Notes under the pieces: generated by a model
What the model was told of the DNA's origin: nothing
What the model saw: only the letters and a program-made list of their open reading frames with translations
The model's database searches: none
NCBI GenBank assembly: GCA_963761435.1
Contig: CAVXHJ010000026.1
Location: 150,407 to 214,406 of the forward strand
From: Roseiarcus sp963761435
GTDB taxonomy: Bacteria; Pseudomonadota; Alphaproteobacteria; Rhizobiales; Beijerinckiaceae
DNA length: 64,000 bases
Reading direction: 5' to 3'
Translations under genes and position numbers: made by a program
Shown: positions 1 to 9,715 of the stretch, one piece after another
How positions within the stretch are numbered: the first letter of the stretch is position 1
How the letters are laid out: every line of letters starts with the position of its first letter

Positions 1-449
1 TGATTAACGAGATCCGCCGCAATCCCGACTCGCGCCGCCTCATCGTCTCGGCCTGGAACGTCGCGGAAATCGAGCGGATGAAGCTCGCGCCCTGCCACTG
101 CCTGTTCCAGTTCTACGTCAGCTGCGGCAAGCTCTCGTGCCAGCTTTATCAGCGATCGGCCGACATTTTTCTCGGCGTGCCGTTCAACATCGCGAGCTAC
201 GCGCTGCTCACCCATCTGATCGCGCGCGAATGCGGGCTCGAGGCCGGCGAATTCGTGCATAGTTTCGGCGACGTTCACCTCTATCGCAATCACGAAGAGC
301 AGGCGCGAGAGCAGCTCGCCCGCGAGCCAAAACCCCTGCCGCGGCTCAGGCTCGGCGATGTCGGCTCGATCTTCGACCTCAACGCGGATGCGATCGCCTT
401 CGAGGGCTACGACCCGTGGCCGGCGATCAAGGCCAAGGTCGCGGTGTGA
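1..449 (+). CDS. thyA: Thymidylate synthase, C-terminal part (cut by window start)
   Basis: The reading frame is open from base 3, so 148 C-terminal residues are visible. Thymidylate synthase methylates dUMP to dTMP with methylene-tetrahydrofolate and releases dihydrofolate. The active-site block A-P-C-H is present with the catalytic Cys codon at 93-95, followed by the dUMP-binding block QRSADIFLGVPFN and a late FVHSFGDVHLY segment, all diagnostic of ThyA. The stop TGA overlaps the GTG start of folA by four bases. This translational coupling fits the chemistry, since FolA recycles the dihydrofolate made here. The N-terminus lies outside the window. Confidence 0.97.
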   Translation, partial: INEIRRNPDSRRLIVSAWNVAEIERMKLAPCHCLFQFYVSCGKLSCQLYQRSADIFLGVPFNIASYALLTHLIARECGLEAGEFVHSFGDVHLYRNHEEQAREQLAREPKPLPRLRLGDVGSIFDLNADAIAFEGYDPWPAIKAKVAV

Positions 450-1039
450 CGCATGCGCCGCTCGTTCTGATCGCGGCGGTCGCGCGCAACGGCGTCATCG
501 GCGCAAACGGCCTCCCATGGCGGCTTTCGAGCGACATGAAGCGGTACAGGGCGCTGACCTGGGGCAAGCCCATGGTCATGGGCCGCAAGACCTATCTCAC
601 GATCGGCCGTGCGCTGCCCGGGCGCGAGACGATCGTCGCGACCCGCGACCCGGACTTCGCCGCACCCGGCGTATTTGTCGCCCATGATCTTCAGGCCGCG
701 CTCACACTCGCGGCCGAGCGCGCCCGCGCGATGGGGGCAGACGAGATCATGATCGCCGGCGGCGGCGAGATCTACGCCCAGACGATCGGTCGCGCCGAGC
801 GGTTGCTCATCACCGAAGTCGCGCTCGACGCAAAGGGCGACGCGCGCTTCCCGCCGATCGACCCCGGCGAGTGGCGGGAGGTCTCGCGCGAGAAGGGCGA
901 GCGAGGACCGAAGGACGAAGCGGATTTCACGTTCGTCGATTACGAGCGGCGAAGATCAGGGGGCGAATTCACCGTGCCTGATGATTTCGACACGATGGAC
1001 CAGGAGGAAATCGAGAAGCTGTTCTGCGGCGACGAATGA
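446..1039 (+). CDS. folA: Dihydrofolate reductase with antitoxin-like C-terminal tail
   Basis: Reduces dihydrofolate to tetrahydrofolate with NADPH. The GTG start at 446 overlaps the thyA stop (GTGA); a longer version from ATG 416 would run through thyA. The DHFR core is clear: I-A-A-V-A-R-N-G-V-I-G, the L-P-W-R substrate loop, V-M-G-R-K-T, and I-A-G-G-G-E-I-Y. The core ends about residue 167 at the usual F-V-D-Y-E-R-R. About 30 residues follow, rich in acid, with the pattern F-T-V-P-D-D-F-D then E-E-I-E-K-L-F. That resembles the toxin-binding tail of Phd/YefM antitoxins rather than any DHFR element. Core call is secure; origin of the tail is inference. Confidence 0.95.
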   Translation: MTHAPLVLIAAVARNGVIGANGLPWRLSSDMKRYRALTWGKPMVMGRKTYLTIGRALPGRETIVATRDPDFAAPGVFVAHDLQAALTLAAERARAMGADEIMIAGGGEIYAQTIGRAERLLITEVALDAKGDARFPPIDPGEWREVSREKGERGPKDEADFTFVDYERRRSGGEFTVPDDFDTMDQEEIEKLFCGDE

Positions 1040-1153
1040 AGCCGTTGCTCGACGCCAAACGACCGGAACAATTCGGTTCACCAAATCATTGAAGGCGTGA
1101 CCCCACGGCGGGCGACGCGAACGTCGACGCCCGATTGTCATGGAGACGTCGAT

Positions 1154-1372
1154 ATGCCCAATGCCATCTTCTCAATCGGCTTGATGACAGCGCTGACCCT
1201 GTCGCTCGTCGCCGCAATTCCCCCCGCTGCAGCCGCAACCTACAAGAACGACTACATCCCGAAGCGGTCGGACTCGTACCGGCATCACGTCGGGCACATG
1301 GAGAACGAGAGCAAGCAGAGGGCCAGGGCGGGAGCGCAATATATGCGCCAGCACCATCTCGGCCTTTTCTGA
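1154..1372 (+). CDS. Small secreted hypothetical protein
   Basis: A 72-residue protein starting at ATG 1154, eight bases after a GGAG (1142-1145). The first 27 residues look like a signal peptide: a short start, a hydrophobic stretch (FSIGLMTALTLSLVAAI) and an Ala-rich cleavage region A-A-A-A. The mature part is only about 45 residues, polar and rich in Lys, Arg, His and Tyr. No family recognised. It sits alone between folA and the convergent gal genes. The signal peptide and ribosome site make it likely to be real. Confidence 0.6.
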   Translation: MPNAIFSIGLMTALTLSLVAAIPPAAAATYKNDYIPKRSDSYRHHVGHMENESKQRARAGAQYMRQHHLGLF

Positions 1373-1388
1373 TCCGAGGGAGACGGAC

Positions 1389-2428
1389 TTATCCCCCCGC
1401 CTCCCTCAGCCGCTCCGCCGCCGCCTCGGGAGTGAGGTCGCGCTGGGGGGAGCCGAGCATCTCGAAGCCGACCATGAATTTCCGGATCGTCGCCGAGCGC
1501 AAAAGCGGCGGGTAGAAATGGGCATGCATCTGCCATTCCGCGTGCAGCGCCCCGTCGGTCGGCTTCTGGTGGAAGCCCATCGAATAGGGGAACGGCGTGT
1601 CGAAGAGCCGGTCGTAACGCCTGGTCAGTTGGGACAGCGCCTCGGCGAGCGAGGTCTTCTCGCCTGCCTTGAGTTCGTCGAAGCCGCCGATCCGCCGTCG
1701 CGGCAGGATCATGGTCTCGAACGGCCAGATCGCCCAGAACGGCACGAGAACGCAAAAATCGTCGTTCACGAAGACGATGCGCTCGCCGAGCTCAAGCTCG
1801 CGCTGGAGATAGTCGACGAGCAGCGCGCGGCCATGCGTCACGAGATAGTCGCCCTGGCGACGGGTCTCCTTCTCGAGCTCGTTCGGCAGGCGCCGGGAAG
1901 CCCAGATCTGGCCATGCGGATGGGGGTTCGAGGCGCCCATCATCTCGCCCCTGTTCTCGAAGATCTGCACTGAAGCGACGTTGGGCAGGCCGCCGATGGC
2001 GATTGTCTCCTCGACCCACACGTCGACGACCCGCTCGATATCTTCCACCGTCATTCCAGACAGCGTGAGATCGTGACGGGGCGAGAAGCACAGCACGCGG
2101 CAGACCCCGGTTTCGCCCTCGGCGACAAGCAGTCCATCGATTTCGCTCGTGGTCGGCGCGTCGGCCTGCAGCGCCGCAAAATCGTTGTCGAACACGAAAG
2201 TGTGGGGGTAAGCCGGATTCCGGGCGCCGTTGGCGCGCAAGTTGCCGGGGCAGAGATAGCAGTCCGGATCATGCGCAAGCGCGGCGGGCGCGGCTTTCGG
2301 CTCGCTGCGGCCCTGCCACGGGCGCTGGGTGCGGTGAGGCGAGACCAGCACCCAATCCCCGGTCAGCGGATTGAGGCGGCGGTGGGAGGTGTTGCGAAGC
2401 GGGCTCGGGCTCGCCACGATGAGGCTCC

Positions 2429-2432
<4 letters not shown>
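1389..2432 (-). CDS. galT: Galactose-1-phosphate uridylyltransferase
   Basis: Leloir-pathway enzyme exchanging UMP between UDP-glucose and galactose-1-phosphate; 347 residues, normal length. A metal-binding C-x-x-C (59-62) lies near the N-terminus. The active-site block N-P-H-P-H-G-Q-I-W lies at 169-177, with the second His of HPH being the uridylylated residue of the family. The ATG overlaps the galK stop by four bases (2429-2432), so the two are translated as a couple. No epimerase galE or galactose transporter is visible nearby. Confidence 0.96.
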
Positions 2433-3589
<1,157 letters not shown>

Positions 3590-3713
3590 CCGAATTCCTC
3601 CCATGGGCGCACAGGAAAGCGAGCCGGCCAGCGCGTCAAGCGCGATCGAGCGCCTTTCGTCCGGCGAGCCTCAGCGCCGAATGGTCGCTGCGATGCGCCG
3701 GCGCCGCCAAGAT

Positions 3714-5288
3714 TCACCGTGTGAGCCGAACCGCCACGAGCGCCCGCTTCACGAGCGCCACCGGCAAGGCTCGGGTGAGCCAAAGCCCGGCGCCCAGCGA
3801 GGCGAAGTAGACAGCGGCCCCGATGACGGTCAGCGTCAGCAGCCTCGCTTCGCGGGCAAAGCGCGGAAGATGCTCTACGAGCTGAACGAGCGGGCCGTCC
3901 GCCAGCGTCAGCGTCAGCGCCAGCGCTCCGGACGCAAAAAGCGTGGCGGCGAAAGTCGCGAGCAGGCGCGCGTCGGGCGCGGTCCAGCCGCGCCGATGGG
4001 CAAGGGCGAAAACTCCGGCGACCTTGATCCAGAGGCCGGCGGCGGTCGCGAGCGCGAGACCCGGCGCCCCGAGCGGGCGAAAGAGCGCGATCTTGAGCGC
4101 CACATTGACCGCAACGCCGATGAGCGTGACCTTCATCGGCGTGGCGGTGTCGCCGCGCGACAGGAAGCTCGCGCTTGTGATCCGGTCGACCAGCAGCGCC
4201 GGCATGCCGACCGCATAGGCGGCGAGCACGCCCGCCGCCTGCTGGGTCGCGTTCGCCTTGAACGCGCCATGCTCGAAGGCGACCGCGATGATGAGGTCGG
4301 GTATGAGAAGAAATGCGACCACGAACGGAGCGCCGAGCGCGAGCGTCAGCGAGGCGGCGCGGTTCTGGGCGGCAAGCGCCGCCCGCTCGTCGCCAAGGGC
4401 GACGAGAGAGGACATTTCCCTCAAGAGCACCGAGCCCGTGGCGATGACGATGACGCCGCCGGGCAATTGATAAAGCCGGTCGGCGTAGCTGATTGCGGAC
4501 AAGCCCCCGGTCGGCAGCAGCGAGCCGACGATCTGGTCGGCGAGGGCCCCGATCTGGTAGCTCGCCGAAATGCCGATGGCCGGCCCGAGCATCCAGAAGA
4601 ACCGCCGGACGTCCGGGGTCCAGCGCGGCCAGGTCAATCGCTCGAGAAGCCCGCGCCGCCGCGCCGCGGCCATCGCGATCGCGAGCTGGGTCGCGCCAGA
4701 GGCGAGAAATCCCCAGCTCGCCATGCTCGCAACTCCGGGCGAAAGCTTTGGAAAAAAAGCCGCGAAGGCGAGAAACGCGATCATGCACACATTGGCCGCC
4801 GCTGGCGCTGCGGCCGGGGCTCCCCAGGCGTTGTTGGCGTTGAGCGTCCCCTGATGCAGCGCGAAGATCGCAATGAAGGCGATATAGGGAAACATGATGC
4901 GCGACATCGCCACCGCTTGGGCGAACTTGTCGGGCTGGCTGACAAAGCCCGGCGAAGTCAGCCGCACGAGCAGCGGCATGTCGAGGTAGACGACGCCGAG
5001 CAGGACGATCTGCGAGATGATCAGGAGCGTGAACACCTGACCCGCGAATCGGGCCGCTTCCTCGGGGCCGGACGCTTCCAGAACGCGGGTATAGGTCGGC
5101 AGGTAGGCGGCGTTGAACGAGCCCTCGCCGAAGATCTGGCGGAACTGGTTGGGAAGCTTGATCGCCGCCACATAGGCGTCGTTGAGCGCGCCCCCGCCCA
5201 TGAGCGCGGCGATTGCGATGTCGCGCAGGAAGCCCGTCAGCCGGGAGGCGATCGTCCAGCCGCCGACCAGGAAGATGTTGCGGTACAT
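3714..5288 (-). CDS. murJ: Lipid II flippase MurJ (MviN)
   Basis: Integral membrane flippase that moves lipid II to the periplasmic side for peptidoglycan synthesis. The 524-residue form from ATG 5288 begins M-Y-R-N-I-F-L-V-G-G-W-T and runs directly into the first membrane helix, as in known MurJ; upstream extension to 5402 adds an unlikely Pro/Ala/Arg leader. Family blocks include S-R-L-T-G-F-L-R-D, A-F/Y-x-x-A-x-K-L-P-N-Q-F-R and G-E-G-S-F-N-A-A-Y-L-P. About 14 hydrophobic helices alternate with short loops. In many Alphaproteobacteria trpS follows murJ; here trpS is about 54 kb away. Confidence 0.95.
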   Translation of the reverse strand: MYRNIFLVGGWTIASRLTGFLRDIAIAALMGGGALNDAYVAAIKLPNQFRQIFGEGSFNAAYLPTYTRVLEASGPEEAARFAGQVFTLLIISQIVLLGVVYLDMPLLVRLTSPGFVSQPDKFAQAVAMSRIMFPYIAFIAIFALHQGTLNANNAWGAPAAAPAAANVCMIAFLAFAAFFPKLSPGVASMASWGFLASGATQLAIAMAAARRRGLLERLTWPRWTPDVRRFFWMLGPAIGISASYQIGALADQIVGSLLPTGGLSAISYADRLYQLPGGVIVIATGSVLLREMSSLVALGDERAALAAQNRAASLTLALGAPFVVAFLLIPDLIIAVAFEHGAFKANATQQAAGVLAAYAVGMPALLVDRITSASFLSRGDTATPMKVTLIGVAVNVALKIALFRPLGAPGLALATAAGLWIKVAGVFALAHRRGWTAPDARLLATFAATLFASGALALTLTLADGPLVQLVEHLPRFAREARLLTLTVIGAAVYFASLGAGLWLTRALPVALVKRALVAVRLTR

Positions 5289-5365
5289 TGGGGCCGGTTT
5301 AACTGGATTCGCGGTCGGGCTGAAATCGCGCGGTTCGGAAGGAGGGTGAGCCCTCCTCGCCACGC

Positions 5366-6601
5366 TCACCTGGGGCAGGGCGGCAGTCCGGGCCGTCCGC
5401 ATTCTCTTGCCTCCGGCCTGCGCTCCGGCTGCTGCTGAGGTCTCGGCTGGGCGCCGGGCGGCCTGTCGAACCTCGGCGCTCCATTGGATGGGCCCGGCGG
5501 CATCGACCTTTCGACTTCGGGCGGCCGCTGCTGGAAGGCGGGCGCATTCGGCTGTCCCGGCTGGATCGGTCTGTCGAACCCAGGGGTACGCTGCTGGATA
5601 TTCGGCGCGCCGTTCGTCGGTCCCGGCCGGACGGACTTATCGAAAGCCGGCCGTCGCTCCTCGATCTTTGGCGTATTCGGCGCCGCGTCGGGCTTGATGA
5701 GCTTCTCGACGGCCGGCGGTTTCTCTCCGACTTTGGGCGCGTTGGGCGCCCCTTCCGGCTTCATGAGTTTCTCGACCGCGGGCGGCTTCTCCTTCTTCTC
5801 CGTTTCGGGGTTCGCTCCGGGGGGCGGCGGCGCCTCGGCGGCCTTGCCGGCCGCCCTAGCCGGCACAGCGCCCCTCCCCTCGAATTCGCCGGAGCGCGGC
5901 GTCGCGGCGATCGGCGGCTTGCCCTGATTCGTGGAGACAAACTGCCCGCCTCTCATGCTGGCGGCGCGAGCCTGATCGACCTGCAGCCGCGACGGACGGA
6001 CGCGCGGCTCGTTCTCCGCGAGCAGCTCCTCGCTGGTCGGCTTCGCGGCAATGCCGCCCGGTCCGCCGTTGAAGCTTGCGCGATTGATGGTTTCGTTCCG
6101 GGCGACCGTCTGAGCATAGACGCTGGCGACGCGGGCCGCGCCCAGATTATTCACCGTGCTGTTGTAAAAGAAGCGGCCGTTGTCCCACCGGCCGCCGGCG
6201 TAGCCGGCCCCGTTGTAGCCAAAGCCATAGTTGACGCCGCCGTAGAATCCGACATGGGGACCCCAATAACCCGGCCTGAAAGCGTAGACGCCGCCGACAA
6301 AGGCCCAGTATCCGGGCGTCCACAGCAATCCCGGCTCGGGCGGTTCGACCCAGACGCCGGGCACCCAGTAATAGTCGTAATTATTCCAGGCCCAGTAGCC
6401 GGGCGTCCAATAATAGCCGGGAGCGGGCAGGGGCGGCTGATCGTAGTCGGGCAACGGCGGGGGCGGCTCGTCGGCCTGAATGACGTATCCGCCGGCTGCG
6501 GAGCAATCGCACGTCTGGGCGAGCGTCGGCGTCGCGAGCATCGCGACGGGCGCGGAGGCTCCCATGACCAGCGCGGCGAGCATGTTCCGGAGCTGACGCA
6601 T
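5366..6601 (-). CDS. Secreted YXWGXW-type repeat protein with proline-rich tandem repeats
   Basis: 411 residues. Residues 1-29 form a signal peptide (hydrophobic ALVMGASAPVAMLATPTLA, then Q). Residues 60-130 hold Trp/Tyr/Gly/Pro repeats of the pattern W-T/V-P-G-Y/V-W (near 65, 79, 94) and F-R-P-G-Y-W-G, as in YXWGXW-repeat exported proteins of Proteobacteria, whose role is not established. The C-terminal third is a five-fold, 21-22-residue Pro-rich repeat (see separate entry) ending in C-G-R-P-G-L-P-P-C-P-R. Probably periplasmic or envelope-associated. Only the signal peptide and repeats can be supported. Confidence 0.82.
   Translation of the reverse strand: MRQLRNMLAALVMGASAPVAMLATPTLAQTCDCSAAGGYVIQADEPPPPLPDYDQPPLPAPGYYWTPGYWAWNNYDYYWVPGVWVEPPEPGLLWTPGYWAFVGGVYAFRPGYWGPHVGFYGGVNYGFGYNGAGYAGGRWDNGRFFYNSTVNNLGAARVASVYAQTVARNETINRASFNGGPGGIAAKPTSEELLAENEPRVRPSRLQVDQARAASMRGGQFVSTNQGKPPIAATPRSGEFEGRGAVPARAAGKAAEAPPPPGANPETEKKEKPPAVEKLMKPEGAPNAPKVGEKPPAVEKLIKPDAAPNTPKIEERRPAFDKSVRPGPTNGAPNIQQRTPGFDRPIQPGQPNAPAFQQRPPEVERSMPPGPSNGAPRFDRPPGAQPRPQQQPERRPEARECGRPGLPPCPR
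5468..5791 (-). repeat. In-gene tandem repeat, five units of 21-22 codons
   Basis: Codons 271-378 of the YXWGXW protein. The first two units are nearly identical (E-K-P-P-A-V-E-K-L-x-K-P-x-x-A-P-N-x-P-K). The next three have drifted but keep the register: basic start, Pro, aromatic or Val, acid-basic pair, Pro, N-A/G-P. The decay order suggests recent duplication of the two most N-terminal units. Extended, proline-rich, non-globular sequence. Confidence 0.8.
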
Positions 6602-6663
6602 TTCAAAAATCCATTCGGGAGCGGCCGGTGCGGGAGCCGTTGTCTTCGACGATTTTATGACAC

Positions 6664-6681
6664 GGGCGAGCCGGCTCGCCC
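6664..6681. terminator. Perfect 18-bp palindrome after the trans-sulfuration gene
   Basis: GGGCGAGCCGGCTCGCCC reads the same on both strands. It lies 14-31 bases beyond the stop codon of the minus-strand trans-sulfuration gene and, in that direction, is followed by an A/T-rich stretch (ATAAAA). It can form a hairpin and may end transcription, but there is no proper T tract, so a protein-binding site for the downstream gene is the alternative. Confidence 0.4.
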
Positions 6682-6694
6682 ACCCGGCCGGGAA

Positions 6695-7841
6695 CTATCC
6701 GCTCAGCGCTTGATCAATATCGCGCCAGAGATCCTCGACGTCCTCGACGCCTGCCGAGAGTCGCAACAGGTCCGGGGGGCACGGCGAGCCTGGGCCCTCG
6801 ATCGAGGCGCGATGCTCGATAAGCGATTCAACTCCGCCCAGCGACGTCGCGCGTTTCCACAAGCCGACCCGGGCGGCGGCCGCGATCGCAGCCTCGCCGC
6901 CCCCGCGGACCCGGATCGACAGCATGCCGCCAAAGCCGCCATTCATCTGCCGGCGCGCGAGATCGTGGCCGGGATGATGGGGCAGGCCCGGATAAAGCAC
7001 GGCGGAAACCGCTGCATGATTGGAGAGGCGATTGGCGAGCTCGAGCGCATTGCCGGACGCGGCGCGCACGCGCAAATCGAGGGTTCTCAGGCCCCTGATC
7101 AAGAGGAACGCCTCGAACGGGTGCAGGATCATCCCATGCTTATGGCGGATCGTTCGCGCCCGGGCGCAGAGCGCGTCGTCGCTGGCGAAAGAGAGCGCCC
7201 CGGCGATGACGTCGGAATGGCCGTTGAGATATTTTGTCGCCGAATGCATCACGACATCGGCGCCGAGCGCGATCGGCCGGGTGAGGATCGGCGTCGCGCA
7301 GGTCGAAGTCGACCGCGAGCAATGCGCCCGCCGCATGAGCGATGCGCGCGGCGCCGGCGATGTCGGCGACGCTCCACATCGGGTTGCTCGGCGTCTCGAG
7401 CCAGACGAGCCTTGTCGCCCCGGGCTTCACCGCCCGCGCCAGCGCGGACAGATCCGTGGCGTCGACGAAATCGACGCCGATTCCGAACGCCGGCGCCTCG
7501 TCGGCAAGCCAGGCGCGCAGAGCCCAGTACATCTCGGCCGACGCCGCCACATGGGCGCCCGGCCCGAGACTGAGGATGAGCGCGATCGCCGCCGACATGC
7601 CCGAGCCCAGGACGATCGTCGCCGCCGCGCCCTCGAGCGCCCCGATCACCGCTTCGGCCTCACGCACCGTCTCGTTGTCAGGCCGTCCGTAGATATTGCC
7701 GCTGCGATAGAGATTGTCGGAGTCGCGCTCGAACGTGGTCGCGAGATGGACCGGCGGCACGATGGCGCGGGTCTGCTCGTCGATCCGCCCCATCGCCTGC
7801 GCCGCGAGGGTGCGCGCGCTGAAGGATCGCGGCTCGCTCAC
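6695..7841 (-). pseudogene. Trans-sulfuration PLP enzyme (cystathionine beta-lyase/gamma-synthase type), frame broken once
   Basis: Start GTG 7841 overlaps the UbiH-like gene stop (GTGA). The first frame gives residues 1-201, including S-G-N-I-Y-G-R-P-D-N-E-T and L-E-T-P-S-N-P-M-W. It then loses register at L-L-A-V-D. The second frame continues exactly with S-T-C-A-T-P-I-L-T-R-P and the PLP-lysine block H-S-A-T-K-Y-L-N-G-H-S-D through to a normal C-terminus. Removing one base within GAAGTC at 7305-7310 (giving GAGTC) restores a 381-residue enzyme of normal length. Cys/Met metabolism PLP family; the exact reaction cannot be fixed. See the GANTC finding: probably a sequence error. Confidence 0.85.
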
Positions 7842-9064
7842 AGCGCGAGACCCCGCAAGAGCTTCGGCGCGCCGCTTCCCGCCCCGCCGGCCTCGGCGAT
7901 CAGCATGTCTTTCACCGCCGGGGCGCGATCGACGACGCGAAGCCCGAGATCGCGCAGGAAGCGCAGAGCCGCGAAGTCGTTGGAGAACAGGCGATTGAGC
8001 GCATCGAGGCCGAGGCCGCTGGCGGCGACGTCGAACCGCCGCCAGCGCTCGTAGGCCGCGAGCGGCTGAGGCGCGCCCGGATCGAGGCCGAGCCGCATCT
8101 CGCCGACGATCGTCTCGGCGAGCGCCGCCACGTCGCGCAGGCCCAGGTTCAAGCCCTGCCCGGCGACAGGATGGACGACATGCGCGGCATCCCCGATGAG
8201 GGCGAGCCTGTCGGCGACGAAGCGCCGCGCCACCTGGAAGCGGAACGGAAAGGCCTCTGCGGGCGAGGCGAGGCTGATTTCGCCGAGCTTCGGCGTGAAG
8301 CGATATTCGAGCTCGCGCGTGAGCTCCTCGCGATCGAGCCCGAGGAGCGCGCGCGCATCGGCGCGGCGCTCGTTCCAGACGATGCTCGACTGGCGGCCGG
8401 GAAGCGGCAGGATGGCGAACGGGCCGGACGGCAGAAAATGCTGCTCGGCGCGGCCCATGTGATCGCGCTCGTGCGCGACGGTGGCGACAATGCCGGTCTG
8501 GTCATAGTCCCAGCCGATCGCCGGGACGCCGGCGAGGGCGGCGAGCTTCGAGCGCGCGCCGTCAGCGGCGACAGCGAGGCGCGCCCGCAACGACCCGCCG
8601 TCGGAGAGGCCGATCGCCGCGACGCGCTTGCCCGCCGACCAACGCGCGACCGAGGCCGTGAACCGCTGAACGCCAAGTCTGCCGCAGAGCGCCGCGAGCG
8701 CGCCGACGACGTGGCTATTGAAGGCCATGTGGGCGAGCGGCTCGCCCTTCCTTGCTTCGAAATTCAGATGGGTGGGGCGCAAGGCGTCACGCACTTCCCC
8801 GTCCATGATCGCCATGGAGAGGATCGCTTGCGCCTTCGGCCCGATCGCCGCCCAGGCGTCGATGCGCTCGAGAAGTCGGCGCGGGCCGTCAGCGATCGCG
8901 ACGGTGCGCAGCTGCGGCGCGTTCGCGCCCGGCGGGGGCGCGGGATCGACGAGAGCGATCGAGACGCCGCTCCCCATCGCCTCCCTGACCGCAGCCGCGA
9001 GCGCTAGGCCGGACGCGCCCGCGCCGGCGATCACGAGGTCGAAAATCGGAGCGGAATCCGACAC
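7838..9064 (-). CDS. UbiH/UbiF/Coq6-family FAD-dependent ring hydroxylase
   Basis: Flavoprotein monooxygenase of the ubiquinone-biosynthesis type, about 408 residues from GTG 9064. That start follows GGAGAA by seven bases; the frame stays open to a TTG at 9133. Motifs in order: N-terminal FAD fold G-A-G-A-S-G-L-A-L-A; the mid-protein D-G-A-R-S-K motif; and the second FAD motif G-D-A-A-H-V-V-H-P-V-A-G-Q-G-L-N-L-G, typical of the UbiH/Coq6 group. Likely hydroxylates a polyprenylated ring; which position cannot be told. It is translated just before the trans-sulfuration enzyme with a 4-base overlap. Confidence 0.85.
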   Translation of the reverse strand: MSDSAPIFDLVIAGAGASGLALAAAVREAMGSGVSIALVDPAPPPGANAPQLRTVAIADGPRRLLERIDAWAAIGPKAQAILSMAIMDGEVRDALRPTHLNFEARKGEPLAHMAFNSHVVGALAALCGRLGVQRFTASVARWSAGKRVAAIGLSDGGSLRARLAVAADGARSKLAALAGVPAIGWDYDQTGIVATVAHERDHMGRAEQHFLPSGPFAILPLPGRQSSIVWNERRADARALLGLDREELTRELEYRFTPKLGEISLASPAEAFPFRFQVARRFVADRLALIGDAAHVVHPVAGQGLNLGLRDVAALAETIVGEMRLGLDPGAPQPLAAYERWRRFDVAASGLGLDALNRLFSNDFAALRFLRDLGLRVVDRAPAVKDMLIAEAGGAGSGAPKLLRGLAL

Positions 9065-9167
9065 GAGGCTCTTCTCCAGGAGCGCAGTGTCCGATGTTTG
9101 CCGCGGCCACGCAACGGCGCGACCGGCCGGCAAGCCGATTTTCGCAAAGACTGTCAGCCTCGGGCCT

Positions 9168-9386
9168 TCAGCCGGAGGCCGGATTGTCGTCGACCAGCGT
9201 ATGGCTTCGACGCAGCAGCCTGAGCCGCCTCACTGGGTCTCGCCAATGCAACATCGCCTTGCGGGGCTCATCCTCGTCCTGCTCGATCTCCGTCACGCGG
9301 AGCGGCCGGATTCGAGCGAGAATCTCCACCCTGCGCCATTCCGGCGGAAGCCATGGCTGGCCGGTGATCGTCGTGATCTTCAGCAT
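9168..9386 (-). CDS. Small hypothetical protein
   Basis: A 72-residue open frame whose ATG (9386) is preceded by GGAGAAGG with a four-base gap, a good ribosome site. The product is basic with several Trp (Q-P-W-L-P-P-E-W, L-H-W-R-D) and an acidic patch E-I-E-Q-D-E-D-E. No signal peptide, membrane helix or recognised family. It lies alone between two larger genes. Real-gene call rests on the ribosome site and the balanced composition. Confidence 0.45.
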   Translation of the reverse strand: MLKITTITGQPWLPPEWRRVEILARIRPLRVTEIEQDEDEPRKAMLHWRDPVRRLRLLRRSHTLVDDNPASG

Positions 9387-9715
9387 GTCGCCTTCTCCCG
9401 AGCGACACGCGCAGCGTACGCCAAGATTCCGGCGAAGTTATTGCGATAGCTTCAAATCTCGGGCCGACGCGCAGCGAAGCTTTCCGGCGCCGATTCGATG
9501 ACGGAACTGTGACGACCGTCACAGCGACCGGCCGCTCGCCGTGCAAAAACCCGGTCGTCGCCTCCCGGAAAACCGGAAACGACTGTTTTGGACGTCACGC
9601 ATTGTTGCCGCCAAAGGCCCTCGGTCCGTGCAATTTTTTGACTGAATTTGAAAGCGCTCGGATCGCAACGGGTCGGATTACCCTCAAGCCAACGCAAGAG
9701 TTGGGGAGCCATCAA
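9387..9715. other. Gene-free 5' region of the kumamolisin-like gene
   Basis: 329 bases between a small minus-strand gene and the S53 protease. It is less GC-rich near its 3' end (AATTTTTTGACTGAATTTGA about 9632-9651) than the surroundings and contains the CRP-like palindrome listed separately. No further open frame with a ribosome site seen. Confidence 0.6.
9507..9524. promoter_or_regulatory. CRP-like inverted repeat upstream of the S53 protease
   Basis: CTGTGACG-AC-CGTCACAG: 8-bp perfect arms around a 2-bp centre. It contains TGTGA-N6-TCACA (9508-9523), the consensus spacing of CRP/cAMP-receptor sites. It lies 192 bp before the protease start codon. A Crp/Fnr-family or other dimeric regulator is the natural reader. 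Distance suggests either a distal activator site or a promoter well upstream. Confidence 0.55.

Noticed and set aside
965..988. GAATTC (965-970) and GATTTC (983-988) in the folA tail as two more GANTC-type insertions
   Set aside because: The frame as written encodes the coherent P-D-D-F-D and E-E-I-E-K-L-F motifs; removing both bases destroys them, so these look natural.
3603..5438. A 611-residue plus-strand open frame opposite murJ and similar long frames at 11940-13544 and 2687-3724
   Set aside because: All lie antisense to conserved enzymes and have skewed Arg/Ala/Asp composition without motifs.
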